Below are positions 19,740 through 28,473 of a stretch of 64,000 bases of DNA, piece after piece (position 1 is the stretch's first letter; the number at the start of each line of letters is the position of its first letter). The position numbers and the translations under genes were made by a program. Location: NCBI GenBank assembly GCA_003223325.1, contig QHYS01000063.1:1-64000 (forward strand). The letters are read 5' to 3'. A model generated the notes under the pieces. The model ran no database searches and was not told the origin of the DNA. It saw only the letters and a program-made list of their open reading frames with translations. This DNA comes from Acidobacteriota bacterium (lineage in GTDB: Bacteria > Acidobacteriota > Terriglobia > Acidiferrales > UBA7541).

Positions 19740-20071
19740 AAGGACCTCCTGGTTCTAAATTTTGGTTTAATTTCGTGAAGTTTTCATTTTTGGTGGTTAC
19801 AACCGAGCGGTAGTGGCTCAATGTTGTGTGGCCGGGCCCGATGTGTCCGCTACCGGGGTTTTCTGGTCCCTAGGCACGAATTTCCCAGCGCTTCCACCAC
19901 CCCACCATGCACAAAGGCGGCGCACGCCGGGGACCCCGGTTCCGCGCTGCGCTAAGCTGTAGCGTCCCTTCGGGACGCCAGAGCTAACTAACCCACTACC
20001 CGACCGTGCAGGTAGATATACCCGACCCGGCGCGCTGTCAAGAACCGAAGCCCTGATTGTGAAGCTGATCG
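19740..20071. other. Intergenic region with repeat copy and hairpin
   Basis: No gene is supported here. It contains one copy of a dispersed repeat (19919-19941), whose centre GGGGACCCC is self-complementary, and a strong hairpin GCGTCCC-TTC-GGGACGC at 19962-19978. The region lies upstream of the VOC gene and downstream of ndk on the minus strand. Confidence 0.6.
19919..19941. repeat. Dispersed intergenic repeat, copy 1 (GGCGCACGC-N-GGGGACCCCGGTT)
   Basis: This 23-base block differs at only one position from the block at 20680-20702. Its GGGGACCCC core is self-complementary. Confidence 0.7.
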
Positions 20072-20503
20072 TTACAGCAGTTCGTGGGAGGCGAAGAGGT
20101 AAGAGATTTCGAAGGCGGCGGTTTCGGCGGCGTCGGAGCCGTGGGTGCAATTATTCTGGATGCTGGTGCCGAGGTCGCGGCGGATGGAGCCCGGCACCGC
20201 CTTGGCGGGATCGGTGGCGCCCATGGTGTCGCGCCAGCGGGCGATGGCTCCGGGCGCCTCGAGGACCATGACGATGATTTTGCCGGAGCTCATAAACGAA
20301 GTGAGCTGGCCGAAAAATCCTTTCCCGCGATGCACGGCGTAAAAGCCCTCGGCCTGCAATGGCGTGAGCCGCAGGGATTTGATGGCAACGATGGAGAAGC
20401 CGCCGCGATGAATGCGGGAGAGAATGTCGCCGGCGAGGCCGCGACTCATGGCGTCGGGCTTGATGATGGCGAGCGTGCGTTCGAACGTGGTTTCGGGAGA
20501 CAA
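20072..20503 (-). CDS. ndk: Nucleoside diphosphate kinase
   Basis: Transfers the gamma phosphate of ATP to nucleoside diphosphates through a phospho-histidine. The N-terminal ERTLAIIKPDAMSRGL, the GKGFF motif, VMVLEAPGAIARWRDTMGATDP, SIRRDLG, and the active-site NCTHGSD are all visible. At 143 residues it is the normal size. It lies downstream of sucC-sucD on the same strand, separated by 395 bases of repeat-rich DNA; Ndk is functionally linked to succinyl-CoA synthetase through NTP balancing, but co-transcription is unproven. Confidence 0.96.
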   Translation of the reverse strand: MSPETTFERTLAIIKPDAMSRGLAGDILSRIHRGGFSIVAIKSLRLTPLQAEGFYAVHRGKGFFGQLTSFMSSGKIIVMVLEAPGAIARWRDTMGATDPAKAVPGSIRRDLGTSIQNNCTHGSDAAETAAFEISYLFASHELL

Positions 20504-20549
20504 GGGATTCTCCTAATGCTAAATTTGCGGCGAATTCGGCACTGCTTAT

Positions 20550-20579
20550 GAGAGATTCTTCGGTTCGCTCAGAATGACA
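20550..20579. repeat. Intergenic repeat of the GAGAGATTCTTCG...CAGAATGACA type, copy 1
   Basis: This uninterrupted copy matches the copy at 24239-24260 plus 24357-24366, which is split by a small insertion. Confidence 0.7.
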
Positions 20580-20679
20580 AATTTCAATATCTTCGCGCCG
20601 AATTGCTCACCACAAAGAGCCGCAACTTACATCGCAAAACCCCCAGGGCCGCGCACCACACCAACGCGCGCAAAAACGC

Positions 20680-20702
20680 GGCGCACGCAGGGGACCCCGG
20701 TT
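20680..20702. repeat. Dispersed intergenic repeat, copy 2
   Basis: 22 of 23 bases match copy 1 at 19919-19941. Confidence 0.7.
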
Positions 20703-20735
20703 AACGCGGGGCGCCCTAGGCTACAAAAGATAGCC

Positions 20736-20751
20736 AAAAGCAGATCCCTCG
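20736..20751. repeat. AAAAGCAGATCCCTCG repeat, copy 1
   Basis: Identical 16-mer to 25029-25044 in the trpE-trpG gap. Confidence 0.65.
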
Positions 20752-20898
20752 CTCGCACCCCCTTGCGTGGGGTAGGGCATAATGGGAGCGCTCGCTCAGA
20801 TGACGGCTACTCGCACTACTTGCCTCAGCCTATATGCCGCCCTGATCGCTCGCGCCAGTGGCTCGGGACAAGAGAGCAGCGGTCGCGAGCCGTGACGG

Positions 20899-21783
20899 TC
20901 AGCGGGCCACCGATTTGCTGAGCGCGGCGGCCAGAGTCTGGCCGATATCGGCTGGACTCTGCACGCAATGGATTCCCGCGGCGGCCATGACTTCGTATTT
21001 TTCTTTTGCCGTGCCGCTGCCCCCACTGATGATGGCGCCGGCATGACCCATGCGCCGGCCGGGCGGTGCAGTCTGCCCGGCGATGAAGCCGACCACCGGC
21101 TTGCGCACATGGCCGCGAATGAATTCCGCGGCCTGCTGCTCGGCATTGCCTCCGATCTCGCCGATCATGACGATGGCGTGCGTATCGGGATCATCGTTGA
21201 AGAGTCGCATGGCATCGAGGAATGAAGTGCCGATGATGGGGTCGCCGCCAATGCCGATGCACGTGGATTGGCCGATGCCCAGATGCGTGAGCTGACCGAC
21301 GGCTTCGTAGGTCAGGGTACCGCTACGGCTGACGACGCCGACGTGGCCTTCGCGGTGAATCTGTCCGGGCATGATGCCGATTTTGCATTTGCCCGGCGAG
21401 ATGATGCCCGGGCAATTGGGCCCGATAAGCCGAGTCCGGCTGCCACGAAGCGCGGCGGCCACGCGAACCATATCGAGTGTGGGAACGCCTTCGGTGATGC
21501 AGACGACCAGCGGCAGACCGGCGTCAATGGCCTCAAGCATGGCGTCGGCGGCAAACGGCGGGGGCACGAAAATCGCGGCGGCATTGGCTTGAGTTGCGCG
21601 GACGGTTTCGGCGACGGTATTGAAAACCGGCACATCGTTATGCAACGTGCCGCCCTTGCCCGGGGTGACTCCGGCAACCACTTTGGTGCCGTATGCGATC
21701 ATCTGGCTTGCGTGGAAGCCGCCTTCGCGGCCGGTGACACCCTGCACGATGACTCGGGTCATCTCGTTTACCAGAACGCTCAC
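20899..21783 (-). CDS. sucD: Succinyl-CoA synthetase (ADP-forming), alpha subunit
   Basis: Alpha subunit of the TCA-cycle enzyme that couples succinyl-CoA cleavage to NTP formation. The CoA-binding [19 protein letters not shown], the [12 protein letters not shown] loop, and the phospho-histidine segment [14 protein letters not shown] are present. Length of 294 is normal. The GTG start overlaps the sucC stop (GTGA) with GGAGGTG upstream; an ATG seven codons later is an alternative start. It is coupled to sucC. Confidence 0.96.
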   Translation of the reverse strand: MSVLVNEMTRVIVQGVTGREGGFHASQMIAYGTKVVAGVTPGKGGTLHNDVPVFNTVAETVRATQANAAAIFVPPPFAADAMLEAIDAGLPLVVCITEGVPTLDMVRVAAALRGSRTRLIGPNCPGIISPGKCKIGIMPGQIHREGHVGVVSRSGTLTYEAVGQLTHLGIGQSTCIGIGGDPIIGTSFLDAMRLFNDDPDTHAIVMIGEIGGNAEQQAAEFIRGHVRKPVVGFIAGQTAPPGRRMGHAGAIISGGSGTAKEKYEVMAAAGIHCVQSPADIGQTLAAALSKSVAR

Positions 21784-22922
21784 CGCGCACCTCCGGCGAG
21801 GCGCACGGCTTTCTCCGCGCCATCTTTCATGTTTTCGCCGATGGTGAAGTTGAGCCCGGAGTCGCGCAGAATCTGGCGGCCCTGCTCGACGTTGGTGCCT
21901 TCCATACGCACGACCACAGGCAGCTTCAATTGCAACTCGCGCGCCGCGGCGACCACGCCCGTTGCCAGCACATCACAGCGCAGGATGCCTCCGAAAATGT
22001 TGATGAAAACGCTGCGGACTTCCTTGTCGCTCGTCAGGATTTTGAAGGCGTTTTTCACCTGGTCGGCGGAAGCGCCGCCGCCCACGTCGAGAAAGTTCGC
22101 CGGAGCGCCGCCGGCGAGCTTGATGATGTCCATGGTGGCCATGGCGAGGCCCGCGCCATTGACCATGCAACCGACGGTACCGTCAAGCTTGATGTAGTTA
22201 AGCTTGTAATTCGAGGCTTCCACTTCGAGCGGGTCTTCTTCGTTGTGGCGATAGAGTGCGTTATCGTCGAAATTCATCTTGGCGTCGAGCGCGATCAGCC
22301 GGCCATCGTCGGTAACCACGAGTGGATTGATTTCCGCGAGCGAGGCGTCTGTTTCGATGAAGGCACGATAGAGAGATTGTAGAAAAGGCACGGCGGCCTG
22401 CGCCAGTTCGGCGGTCAGGCCGAGGCTGAAAGCGAGTTTGCGGGCGATGTATGGTTGAAGACCGACGGCCGGGCCGATCGTTTCGCTCAGAATGGCCGCG
22501 GGATTCTCCCTGGCGACTTCTTCGATTTCCATGCCGCCGGCGGCGCTGCCCAGGACGACCGGAGCTTCGACGGCACGATCCACAAGGACGCTGAGGTACA
22601 GCTCGTGCTTGATGTCGAGTCCCTCTTCGACCAGCAGGCGGCGCACGATGCGGCCGCCGGGGCAGGTCTGCGGCGTGATCAGGTTCATGCCTAGAATTTT
22701 GGAGGCGAGCTTCGCGGCTTCGTCAGCGGAACGCGCCAGCTTCACGCCGCCACCTTTGCCTCGCCCCCCGGCGTGGATTTGCGCTTTCACCACCACGACA
22801 GGCACGCCGAGCTTCTGCGCCACTTTGCGCGCGTCCTCGGCGGTGGTCACCATTTCGCCGCGCGGCGTGGGAACGCCGAACCGACGGAAAATTTCCTTAG
22901 CTTGATACTCGTGGATTTTCAT
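21780..22922 (-). CDS. sucC: Succinyl-CoA synthetase (ADP-forming), beta subunit
   Basis: Nucleotide- and succinate-binding ATP-grasp subunit. [22 protein letters not shown] at the N-terminus, [52 protein letters not shown] and the C-terminal [16 protein letters not shown] segment are all family signatures. Length is 380 residues. It is the first gene of the sucC-sucD pair and is divergent from trpD across a 267-base gap. Confidence 0.97.
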   Translation of the reverse strand: MKIHEYQAKEIFRRFGVPTPRGEMVTTAEDARKVAQKLGVPVVVVKAQIHAGGRGKGGGVKLARSADEAAKLASKILGMNLITPQTCPGGRIVRRLLVEEGLDIKHELYLSVLVDRAVEAPVVLGSAAGGMEIEEVARENPAAILSETIGPAVGLQPYIARKLAFSLGLTAELAQAAVPFLQSLYRAFIETDASLAEINPLVVTDDGRLIALDAKMNFDDNALYRHNEEDPLEVEASNYKLNYIKLDGTVGCMVNGAGLAMATMDIIKLAGGAPANFLDVGGGASADQVKNAFKILTSDKEVRSVFINIFGGILRCDVLATGVVAAARELQLKLPVVVRMEGTNVEQGRQILRDSGLNFTIGENMKDGAEKAVRLAGGAR

Positions 22923-23085
22923 GAGTCATCCGTGGGCCGTTGATTCTTCGACTGCCGGCCGGGTGCGGTTTCCTTCTCTTCGGAGCCGACGCGTCTCGCT
23001 CGATGCTAAAATTTGAGTTTGCTCAAAGTCGGCAAGTTTACTCTGAAGGCGGCGGCGCGAGCAAGGCCGCGCAGGACTTGTGAAA

Positions 23086-23131
23086 GTCAGGGGTTAAGAG
23101 CCCTGACGGGGAGAATCGGCGTATGTCAGGG
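23086..23131 (+). promoter_or_regulatory. Alternating hairpin arms upstream of trpD
   Basis: GTCAGGG (23086-23092), CCCTGAC (23101-23107) and a second GTCAGGG (23125-23131) lie 60-100 bases before trpD. The middle arm can pair with either outer arm, so two mutually exclusive stems are possible. There is no T-run and no Trp-rich leader peptide, so classical attenuation is not shown. Confidence 0.35.
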
Positions 23132-23189
23132 TTAAGAACGCGACCCACCAACCCGCCCTCGGGACCGTGATGGATACGAGCGACTGAAA

Positions 23190-24206
23190 ATGATTGCAGA
23201 GTCGCTGCGCAAAGTTGAAGCCGGAAGCAATCTTTCCGCGCAAGAGGCGGAAGAGGTTATGGGCGAACTGCTCGAAGGCCGCCTGGCGCAAGAGCAGATC
23301 GTTGGCCTACTAGTTTCACTGCGCGCGAAAGGCGAAGCGGTGGAGGAACTGGTGGGATTCGCGCGAGCCATGAGGCGGCGAGCGAGTCTTGGAAGCAATG
23401 AGGCGAAAATCTGGCCGCTTGTGGACACATGCGGAACAGGAGGCGACGGTGGCGGCACATTCAATGTGTCGACGGCAGCGGCGCTGGTGGTGGCCGGCGC
23501 GGGCGTGCGCGTGGCCAAGCATGGCAACCGGTCTTTTAGCTCGCGCTGCGGGTCGGCCGACGTGCTCGAGGCCCTGGGGGTGAGGATCAATATCGCGCCG
23601 CAGCGGGCACTCGCGGCCATCGATCAGATCGGTATCGGCTTTCTCTTCGCACCGAGCATGCACACGGCCATGCGGCATGCCGCCGCGGCGCGTCGCGAGG
23701 CGGGAGGGCGCACCGTTTTCAATCTGCTGGGGCCACTTACCAATCCGGCAGGGGCGACGGCGCAGGTGATCGGCGTCCCGGCGGCAGCGCTGGTGGAAAA
23801 ACTGGGGCACGCGCTGGCGGAACTCGAGACGCAGCACGCGTTCGTGGTGCACGGGGTCGACGGAATTGACGAAATTTCGCTGAGCGACGAGACAGAAGTT
23901 GCGGAGGTGCGCCCACATTCCGTGCAGAGATATCGTGTGAAGCCGACGGATTTCGGGGTGGTGCCCGCGCGCCGCGAAACTTTGGCGGGCGGCGATGCGG
24001 CCACGAATGCGAAGATCATCCGCAGCATTCTCGATGGCGAACGCGGGCCGCGGCGGGATTTTGTGTGCATCAATGCAGCCGCGGCGCTGGTGGCCGTCGG
24101 CCGGGCGGCGCATTTCCGTAAAGGCACTCTCCTAGCGGCAAAAGCGATCGATGCGGGATTGGCGCGGGCTAAGCTAGAAGCGCTGATCGAATTTTCGCAC
24201 TCTTAG
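23190..24206 (+). CDS. trpD: Anthranilate phosphoribosyltransferase
   Basis: Second step of tryptophan synthesis, joining anthranilate to PRPP. The diagnostic segments DTCGTGGDGGGTFNVSTAAALV, VAKHGNRSFSSRCGSADVLEALGV and HGVDGIDEIS are present, with LGPLTNPAG in the middle. Length is 338 residues. It stands alone on the plus strand, with trpG-trpE-aroDE on the opposite strand and convergent, so the tryptophan genes are split into two transcription units here. The ribosome binding site is weak; the leader has alternate hairpins. Confidence 0.96.
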   Translation: MIAESLRKVEAGSNLSAQEAEEVMGELLEGRLAQEQIVGLLVSLRAKGEAVEELVGFARAMRRRASLGSNEAKIWPLVDTCGTGGDGGGTFNVSTAAALVVAGAGVRVAKHGNRSFSSRCGSADVLEALGVRINIAPQRALAAIDQIGIGFLFAPSMHTAMRHAAAARREAGGRTVFNLLGPLTNPAGATAQVIGVPAAALVEKLGHALAELETQHAFVVHGVDGIDEISLSDETEVAEVRPHSVQRYRVKPTDFGVVPARRETLAGGDAATNAKIIRSILDGERGPRRDFVCINAAAALVAVGRAAHFRKGTLLAAKAIDAGLARAKLEALIEFSHS

Positions 24207-24238
24207 CTTCCTCACAGGTTCTACCCAAAAAAGATGAG

Positions 24239-24366
24239 AGAGATTCTTCGCTCCGCTCAGAGGCTGTAACTTTATTCAAAATTCGCGCATTTTTCGCATC
24301 TAACCTCAATGTTTTCAGCGACGGTTTTCGCGAAAAATCAAAAAAGTCACAGCCTGTCAGAATGAC
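24239..24366. repeat. GAGAGATTCTTCG...CAGAATGACA repeat, copy 2, split by an insertion
   Basis: GAGAGATTCTTCGCTCCGCTCAG ends at 24260 and the repeat resumes with TCAGAATGACA at 24357. Removing the intervening 96 bases and one TCAG restores the same sequence type as 20550-20579. Confidence 0.7.
24261..24356. mobile_element. 96-base MITE-like element with terminal inverted repeats and TCAG duplication
   Basis: The element begins AGGCTGTAACTTT and ends AAAAAGTCACAGCCTG, so the ends are imperfect inverted repeats of about 13-16 bases. The interior is AT-rich and non-coding. It is flanked on both sides by TCAG (24257-24260 and 24357-24360), consistent with a 4-base target duplication. It interrupts an older intergenic repeat whose unbroken form is seen at 20550-20579. 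No transposase is in the window, so it would depend on one elsewhere. The family is not identified. Confidence 0.65.
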
Positions 24367-24380
24367 ATGCGGCGCCGAAG

Positions 24381-24941
24381 CTAAAGTGCGAGGAAGTTGC
24401 GCAGCATGTGCATGCCCACCTCGGTGAGCACGGATTCGGGATGGAACTGCACGCCTTCGAGGGGCAGCTTGCGGTGGCGCAGGCCCATGATGAGGCCATC
24501 GGTCTCGGCGGAGATTTCCAGTTCGCGGGGCAGGGCCTTTTTTTGGACGATGAGGGAATGGTAGCGTGTGGCCACGAAGTCCTGTGGAAGTTTGCGAAAA
24601 ATGGTCTTGCTATCGTGATGGATACGGCTGGTCTTGCCGTGCATCAGGGCCGGGGCGCGCACTACTTTGCCACCGAATGCGTAACCAATGGCCTGATGGC
24701 CAAGACAAACTCCCAGGATTGGTAGTTTGCCCGTGAATTGGCGGATAACGTCAACGCAAATGCCGGCATTTTGCGGCTCACCGGGGCCGGGAGAGATCAC
24801 GATGCGCTGCGGCTTTTTCGCGGCGATCTGATCGAGAGTGATCTGGTCGTTGCGGCGGACTTCCAGCTTTTCGCCCAGCTGGCCGAGGAATTGCGCCAGG
24901 TTATAGGTAAACGAATCGTAGTTGTCGATCAGCAGGATCAT
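24381..24941 (-). CDS. trpG: Anthranilate/aminodeoxychorismate synthase glutamine amidotransferase
   Basis: Class I amidotransferase that feeds ammonia to TrpE (and possibly to the folate enzyme). The catalytic triad is visible: Cys in LGVCLGHQAIGYAFGG, His and Glu in QFHPESVLTE. The N-terminal LLIDNYDSFTYNLAQFLGQLG is typical. Length is 186 residues. It lies 180 bases downstream of trpE on the same strand; the gap carries an intergenic repeat. The window contains no separate pabB, but a pabC-like aminotransferase is at 41.4 kb, so a dual role (TrpG/PabA) is plausible. Confidence 0.95.
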   Translation of the reverse strand: MILLIDNYDSFTYNLAQFLGQLGEKLEVRRNDQITLDQIAAKKPQRIVISPGPGEPQNAGICVDVIRQFTGKLPILGVCLGHQAIGYAFGGKVVRAPALMHGKTSRIHHDSKTIFRKLPQDFVATRYHSLIVQKKALPRELEISAETDGLIMGLRHRKLPLEGVQFHPESVLTEVGMHMLRNFLAL

Positions 24942-25028
24942 GATTATCCAAAAGCGGAGTCCTCGCCGTCCACGGGCTCTTCGGAAAGACGCGCTAATAA
25001 ATTAGCTTAGGGCATTCCACGGAAAAGC

Positions 25029-25044
25029 AAAAGCAGATCCCTCG
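25029..25044. repeat. AAAAGCAGATCCCTCG repeat, copy 2
   Basis: Identical to 20736-20751. It lies in the 180-base gap between trpE and trpG. Confidence 0.65.
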
Positions 25045-25121
25045 GCCGACTCCGTATGCCAAGCTCTGAGTTTGCCTACTACGAGTCGGGCCTCGCGACG
25101 ACAGTGCAGGGTCAGCGTGAG

Positions 25122-26675
25122 CTACTTGGCGCGGGCGCTTCGCCTGCGGCGGAGGCGGAGCGACTGGCCGGCGGCCCTCAGGGGAGGCGACATGCCGTCA
25201 CCGCCGCTATGTGCCACTTCCAGTGCGGCGATCAAAGCGCGCGCCTTATTGACCGTTTCCTGATATTCGCGCTCAGGAATCGAATCGGCAACGAGGCCGG
25301 CGCCGGCTTGCACGCAAGCCAACCCCTTTTTCACCACCATGGTACGGATGGCGATGCAGGAGTCGAGATTGCCGGAGAAATCGAGATACAGGATGGCACC
25401 GGCATAGATGCCGCGGCGTGTGGGTTCGAGTTCATCGATGATTTCCATGGCGCGAACTTTGGGCGCGCCGGAGACGGTTCCCGCCGGGAAGCAGGCTGCC
25501 AACGCGTCTAGACAGTCCACGTCGGGCCGCAGCCGGCTGCGGAGGGTGGAGACCAAATGCATAACGTGGGAATAGTACTCAACGAATTCGAGCCGTTCTA
25601 CGCGAACCGAACCGTATTCCGAGACGCGGCCGAGGTCGTTGCGGCCCAGATCCACGAGCATGATGTGTTCGGCGCGTTCTTTGGGATCGGCGGCGAGTTC
25701 CGTGGCTAACCGGTGGTCTTCGTTCTCGTCCTTCCCGCGCGGGCGCGTGCCGGCGATGGGCCGGTAGTAGGCGTCGCGACCCTGTACCTTGAGCAGAAGT
25801 TCGGGCGAGCTGCCAACGATAGCCGTGTCCCCGAGTTTCAGAAAATACATATAGGGCGAAGGATTGAGGACGCGAAGAGCACGATAAATGTCGAAGGGAT
25901 CGGCGTCTGTGCGCGCGGAGAATCGCTGGCTGATGACCACCTGGAAGACATCTCCGGCGCGGACATATTCCTTAGATTTGCGAACGGCGGCGAGGTATCG
26001 CGAGCGCGTGAAATTGGATTCTACACGTAGCGGCGCGGCGCGGCGGTGCGGCTTGCGCCGGTTGTCATCGAGGGGCAGCTCGAACAAGCGGCGCGTCTCG
26101 GAAATCTCGCGAACAGTGGCACGATATTTCGAGCGGAGGCTGCCGGGACCCTCGGTGAAGACGTTGCGCACGACCCAGACACGATGGCGGACATGATCGA
26201 ACACGACCAAGCCGAGATAAAACATCAGGACAGCGTCGTCAGTGCCGATGTCGTTTTGCGAACGGTCTGGGATGCGTTCGAAAAGACGCACGATATCGTA
26301 AGCGAAGTAGCCGATAGCCCCAGCCGCCAAAGGTGGCAGGCCGGGCACGCGCACCGGGCGGTAACGCTGAATGCGATTGCGCAGGAAATCGAGAGGATTA
26401 GACTGCACCCAGGAGACACGGCTCTCCGATTCCAGCACACAGGCTCCGTTGACGTAGCGGAAAACTTCGCTGGGATTTGCGCCGACGAACGTGTAACGAG
26501 CGATCTTCTCGCCACCCTCCACGCTTTCCAGCAGACATGCGTAGCGGGCCCGGCCTGCCAGGCGCAAGTAAGCTCCTACAGGGGTCAGCAGGTCGGCTGT
26601 AAAGGTCTCGTAAACGGGAACCAGATTGCCTTGGCGGGCTAGGCGGCAAAAAGTCTGAAAATCCGGCTCGATCAT
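25122..26675 (-). CDS. trpE: Anthranilate synthase component I
   Basis: Converts chorismate plus ammonia to anthranilate. I use the ATG that overlaps the aroDE stop (ATGA), giving 517 residues beginning MIEPDFQTFCRLA; the ORF track runs 31 residues further upstream inside aroDE. The chorismate-binding core is clear: GDVFQVVISQRF, NPSPYMYFLKL, IAGTRPRGKDENED, MLVDLGRNDLGRV, FPAGTVSGAPKVRAMEIIDELE and RRGIYAGAILYLDF. The C-terminal tail is arginine-rich and probably not functional. It is translationally coupled to aroDE, joining the end of the shikimate route to the first Trp step. Confidence 0.95.
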   Translation of the reverse strand: MIEPDFQTFCRLARQGNLVPVYETFTADLLTPVGAYLRLAGRARYACLLESVEGGEKIARYTFVGANPSEVFRYVNGACVLESESRVSWVQSNPLDFLRNRIQRYRPVRVPGLPPLAAGAIGYFAYDIVRLFERIPDRSQNDIGTDDAVLMFYLGLVVFDHVRHRVWVVRNVFTEGPGSLRSKYRATVREISETRRLFELPLDDNRRKPHRRAAPLRVESNFTRSRYLAAVRKSKEYVRAGDVFQVVISQRFSARTDADPFDIYRALRVLNPSPYMYFLKLGDTAIVGSSPELLLKVQGRDAYYRPIAGTRPRGKDENEDHRLATELAADPKERAEHIMLVDLGRNDLGRVSEYGSVRVERLEFVEYYSHVMHLVSTLRSRLRPDVDCLDALAACFPAGTVSGAPKVRAMEIIDELEPTRRGIYAGAILYLDFSGNLDSCIAIRTMVVKKGLACVQAGAGLVADSIPEREYQETVNKARALIAALEVAHSGGDGMSPPLRAAGQSLRLRRRRSARAK

Positions 26676-28174
26676 CGGCGGAGGGATGTCTCTTCCTTTT
26701 GCAACGCGGCCAGAACGACTCGGCGCATGACGGTCTCGGGGGCGGACTCGCCCATCCATAACTCCCACTGCGCAACGCCTTGAGCGACGAACATGTCCAC
26801 TCCCGAGATGGTTTCAATTCCTCTGCGTTCCGCGCGGCTTAGCAATTCCGTCTTGAGCGGACGATAGATCAGGTCCATCACCAGGCGGCAATTCAGCTCG
26901 CGGGTCTCGAGCGGCGAGCCGCCACCGGGATGCAACCCGACCGGGGTGCAGTTCACGATCGCATCGAAGGATCGACGTGCGATTACCCGCCGTTCGATCG
27001 CCTCGCCGCCAACGGCCCGTGCCAAAGCGCGTGCCCGTTGCGGACGGCGGGCCCAGATGCTCACCGAGGCGCCCGCGTGCGCCAGCGCAAAAGCGGCGGC
27101 ACGTGCCGCTCCTCCTGCGCCCACTAGCAATACAGAGCTCGAGGGGAGAGGCAAGCGTCGCTCAATCGCCCGCAGGACACCGGTGAAATCGGTATTGTAA
27201 CCGTACAGTTTACCTCTGCGCACGACGACTGTATTCACCGCACCGATTTCCGACGCGAGAGGCTCGCAATCATCGAGATGCCGCAGAATGCGTTCTTTGT
27301 GTGGGAGGGTCACACTGAACCCCGCGATCTGGAACGGCCCGATGGCCCTGATAAAATCAGGGAGGTCGCGTACGTGAAAAGGGACGTAGACGCCGTTCTT
27401 GTTGCGGGCCGCAAATCCGGCATTGTGCATCAGAGGCGAGAGAGAGTGGGCAACGGGGTCGCCGATGACCCCGTAAACCTTGGTCTGCGGATTAATCCCA
27501 GCTTTCGATTTGCCAAAACGACGCCTGAGGCGATAGACCCTCTCCATTTCATGGAAAGGAATTTGGCCAGGCGCGGTGCTTTGGGCGACGGGCGCGTAAG
27601 CGAGCGCGCTGCCCTGGCGGAGGGCCAGGACACGTGCCGCAAGCATGTCTTCGCCCATCGGGATGACCACCACCTCCGGACGAGCGCGGGCGAGTTCCAA
27701 CAGCCGCCTCGCCTCAGTCAGCGAGCGACACGCCGCGGCTATTTTTATGGCGCTTCCGCGAAACGCTTCGAGACGTCTCAGTATCACCGGCAGGTTTTGC
27801 GGCAAACGCCTAAAATCATGTGCCGAGAACAGCAGCCGTGCCGGAGCCAGTGCGTCCTTCACTTGAACGGCGCTAAGCTGCTCCGCAGTTTCGATTTCGA
27901 CGTCGCACCAACGGCAGCCCGCCACCACGGCTTGCTCGAGGATGGCCATTTGATCGGCCCCACTGCCTTTGAAGTGTCCGCCGGCCCGGCGGCGCCGACA
28001 CGTGGCAATGAAGGTTGGTATTGTTTCTTCGCGGGCGAGCCAGCCGAGCAAACGGGCAATTTCCGCCTGACTTGACAGGAAATCCAGACGCAATTCGACA
28101 ACATGCGCTCTTCCAGAGGTCGATCTGGCAGCCTTCACCTGGCCGATTGCGTCTGAGGCGCTTCGGGCTGCCAC
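26672..28174 (-). CDS. aroDE: Fused 3-dehydroquinate dehydratase (type I) / shikimate dehydrogenase
   Basis: A 500-residue bifunctional enzyme doing steps 3 and 4 of the shikimate pathway. Residues 1-225 are a type I dehydroquinase with VVELRLDFL (glutamate), SAHDF (catalytic histidine) and AIKIAA (Schiff-base lysine). Residues from about 235 are shikimate dehydrogenase with GVIGDPVAHSLSPLMHNAGF, LPHKE (lysine), GYNTDFTG (aspartate) and the NADP loop VGAGGAARAAAFAL. The best available start, GTG, cuts off most of the first beta strand; the in-frame upstream codons read FGNDRVCAVV but offer no ATG, GTG or TTG. The real start is therefore uncertain. It overlaps trpE. Confidence 0.92.
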   Translation of the reverse strand: MAARSASDAIGQVKAARSTSGRAHVVELRLDFLSSQAEIARLLGWLAREETIPTFIATCRRRRAGGHFKGSGADQMAILEQAVVAGCRWCDVEIETAEQLSAVQVKDALAPARLLFSAHDFRRLPQNLPVILRRLEAFRGSAIKIAAACRSLTEARRLLELARARPEVVVIPMGEDMLAARVLALRQGSALAYAPVAQSTAPGQIPFHEMERVYRLRRRFGKSKAGINPQTKVYGVIGDPVAHSLSPLMHNAGFAARNKNGVYVPFHVRDLPDFIRAIGPFQIAGFSVTLPHKERILRHLDDCEPLASEIGAVNTVVVRRGKLYGYNTDFTGVLRAIERRLPLPSSSVLLVGAGGAARAAAFALAHAGASVSIWARRPQRARALARAVGGEAIERRVIARRSFDAIVNCTPVGLHPGGGSPLETRELNCRLVMDLIYRPLKTELLSRAERRGIETISGVDMFVAQGVAQWELWMGESAPETVMRRVVLAALQKEETSLRR

Positions 28175-28390
28175 GACGGCACAGACACGGTCGTTTCCGA
28201 AGACACCTGGTCGCGGGAAGGCCCGCTTAAGGGGGCCAGGCCGACGCGAAGCAGGGACGTTAGCGTCGGCAGCGCGTGCGATGTCGGCCTCCGGGCAACT
28301 CTGTTAGCGTACCGGCTGCATCTGTGTGCGCCGACGCTGGGCGCTTCTATCATGTGGTATCGAAAGTGTAAAGCAAGAGGCGGGACCAGC

Positions 28391-28419
28391 TTGACCGGTC
28401 CTAGTACCCCTGCTATTTT
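28391..28419 (+). promoter_or_regulatory. Sigma70-type promoter, TTGACC-17-TATTTT
   Basis: The -35 TTGACC (28391-28396) and -10 TATTTT (28414-28419) are separated by exactly 17 bases and lie 55 bases before the start of the exported protein gene at 28474. It is one of the cleanest promoter matches in the window. Confidence 0.6.
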
Positions 28420-28473
28420 CGATTCGATGCTCGGCAACCGGAAGCCTCGGACGACTCAAAGAGGAGAACGACG

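Larger units (their letters stand above)
20504..20898. other. Repeat-rich intergenic region between sucD and ndk
   Basis: No gene is supported. The segment holds three short repeat types also seen elsewhere in the window: the 'gagagattcttcg...cagaatgaca' type at 20550-20579, the GGGGACCCCGG type at 20680-20702, and the 'aaaagcagatccctcg' type at 20736-20751. Such mosaics are common acidobacterial intergenic filler, in my recollection. Confidence 0.6.
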
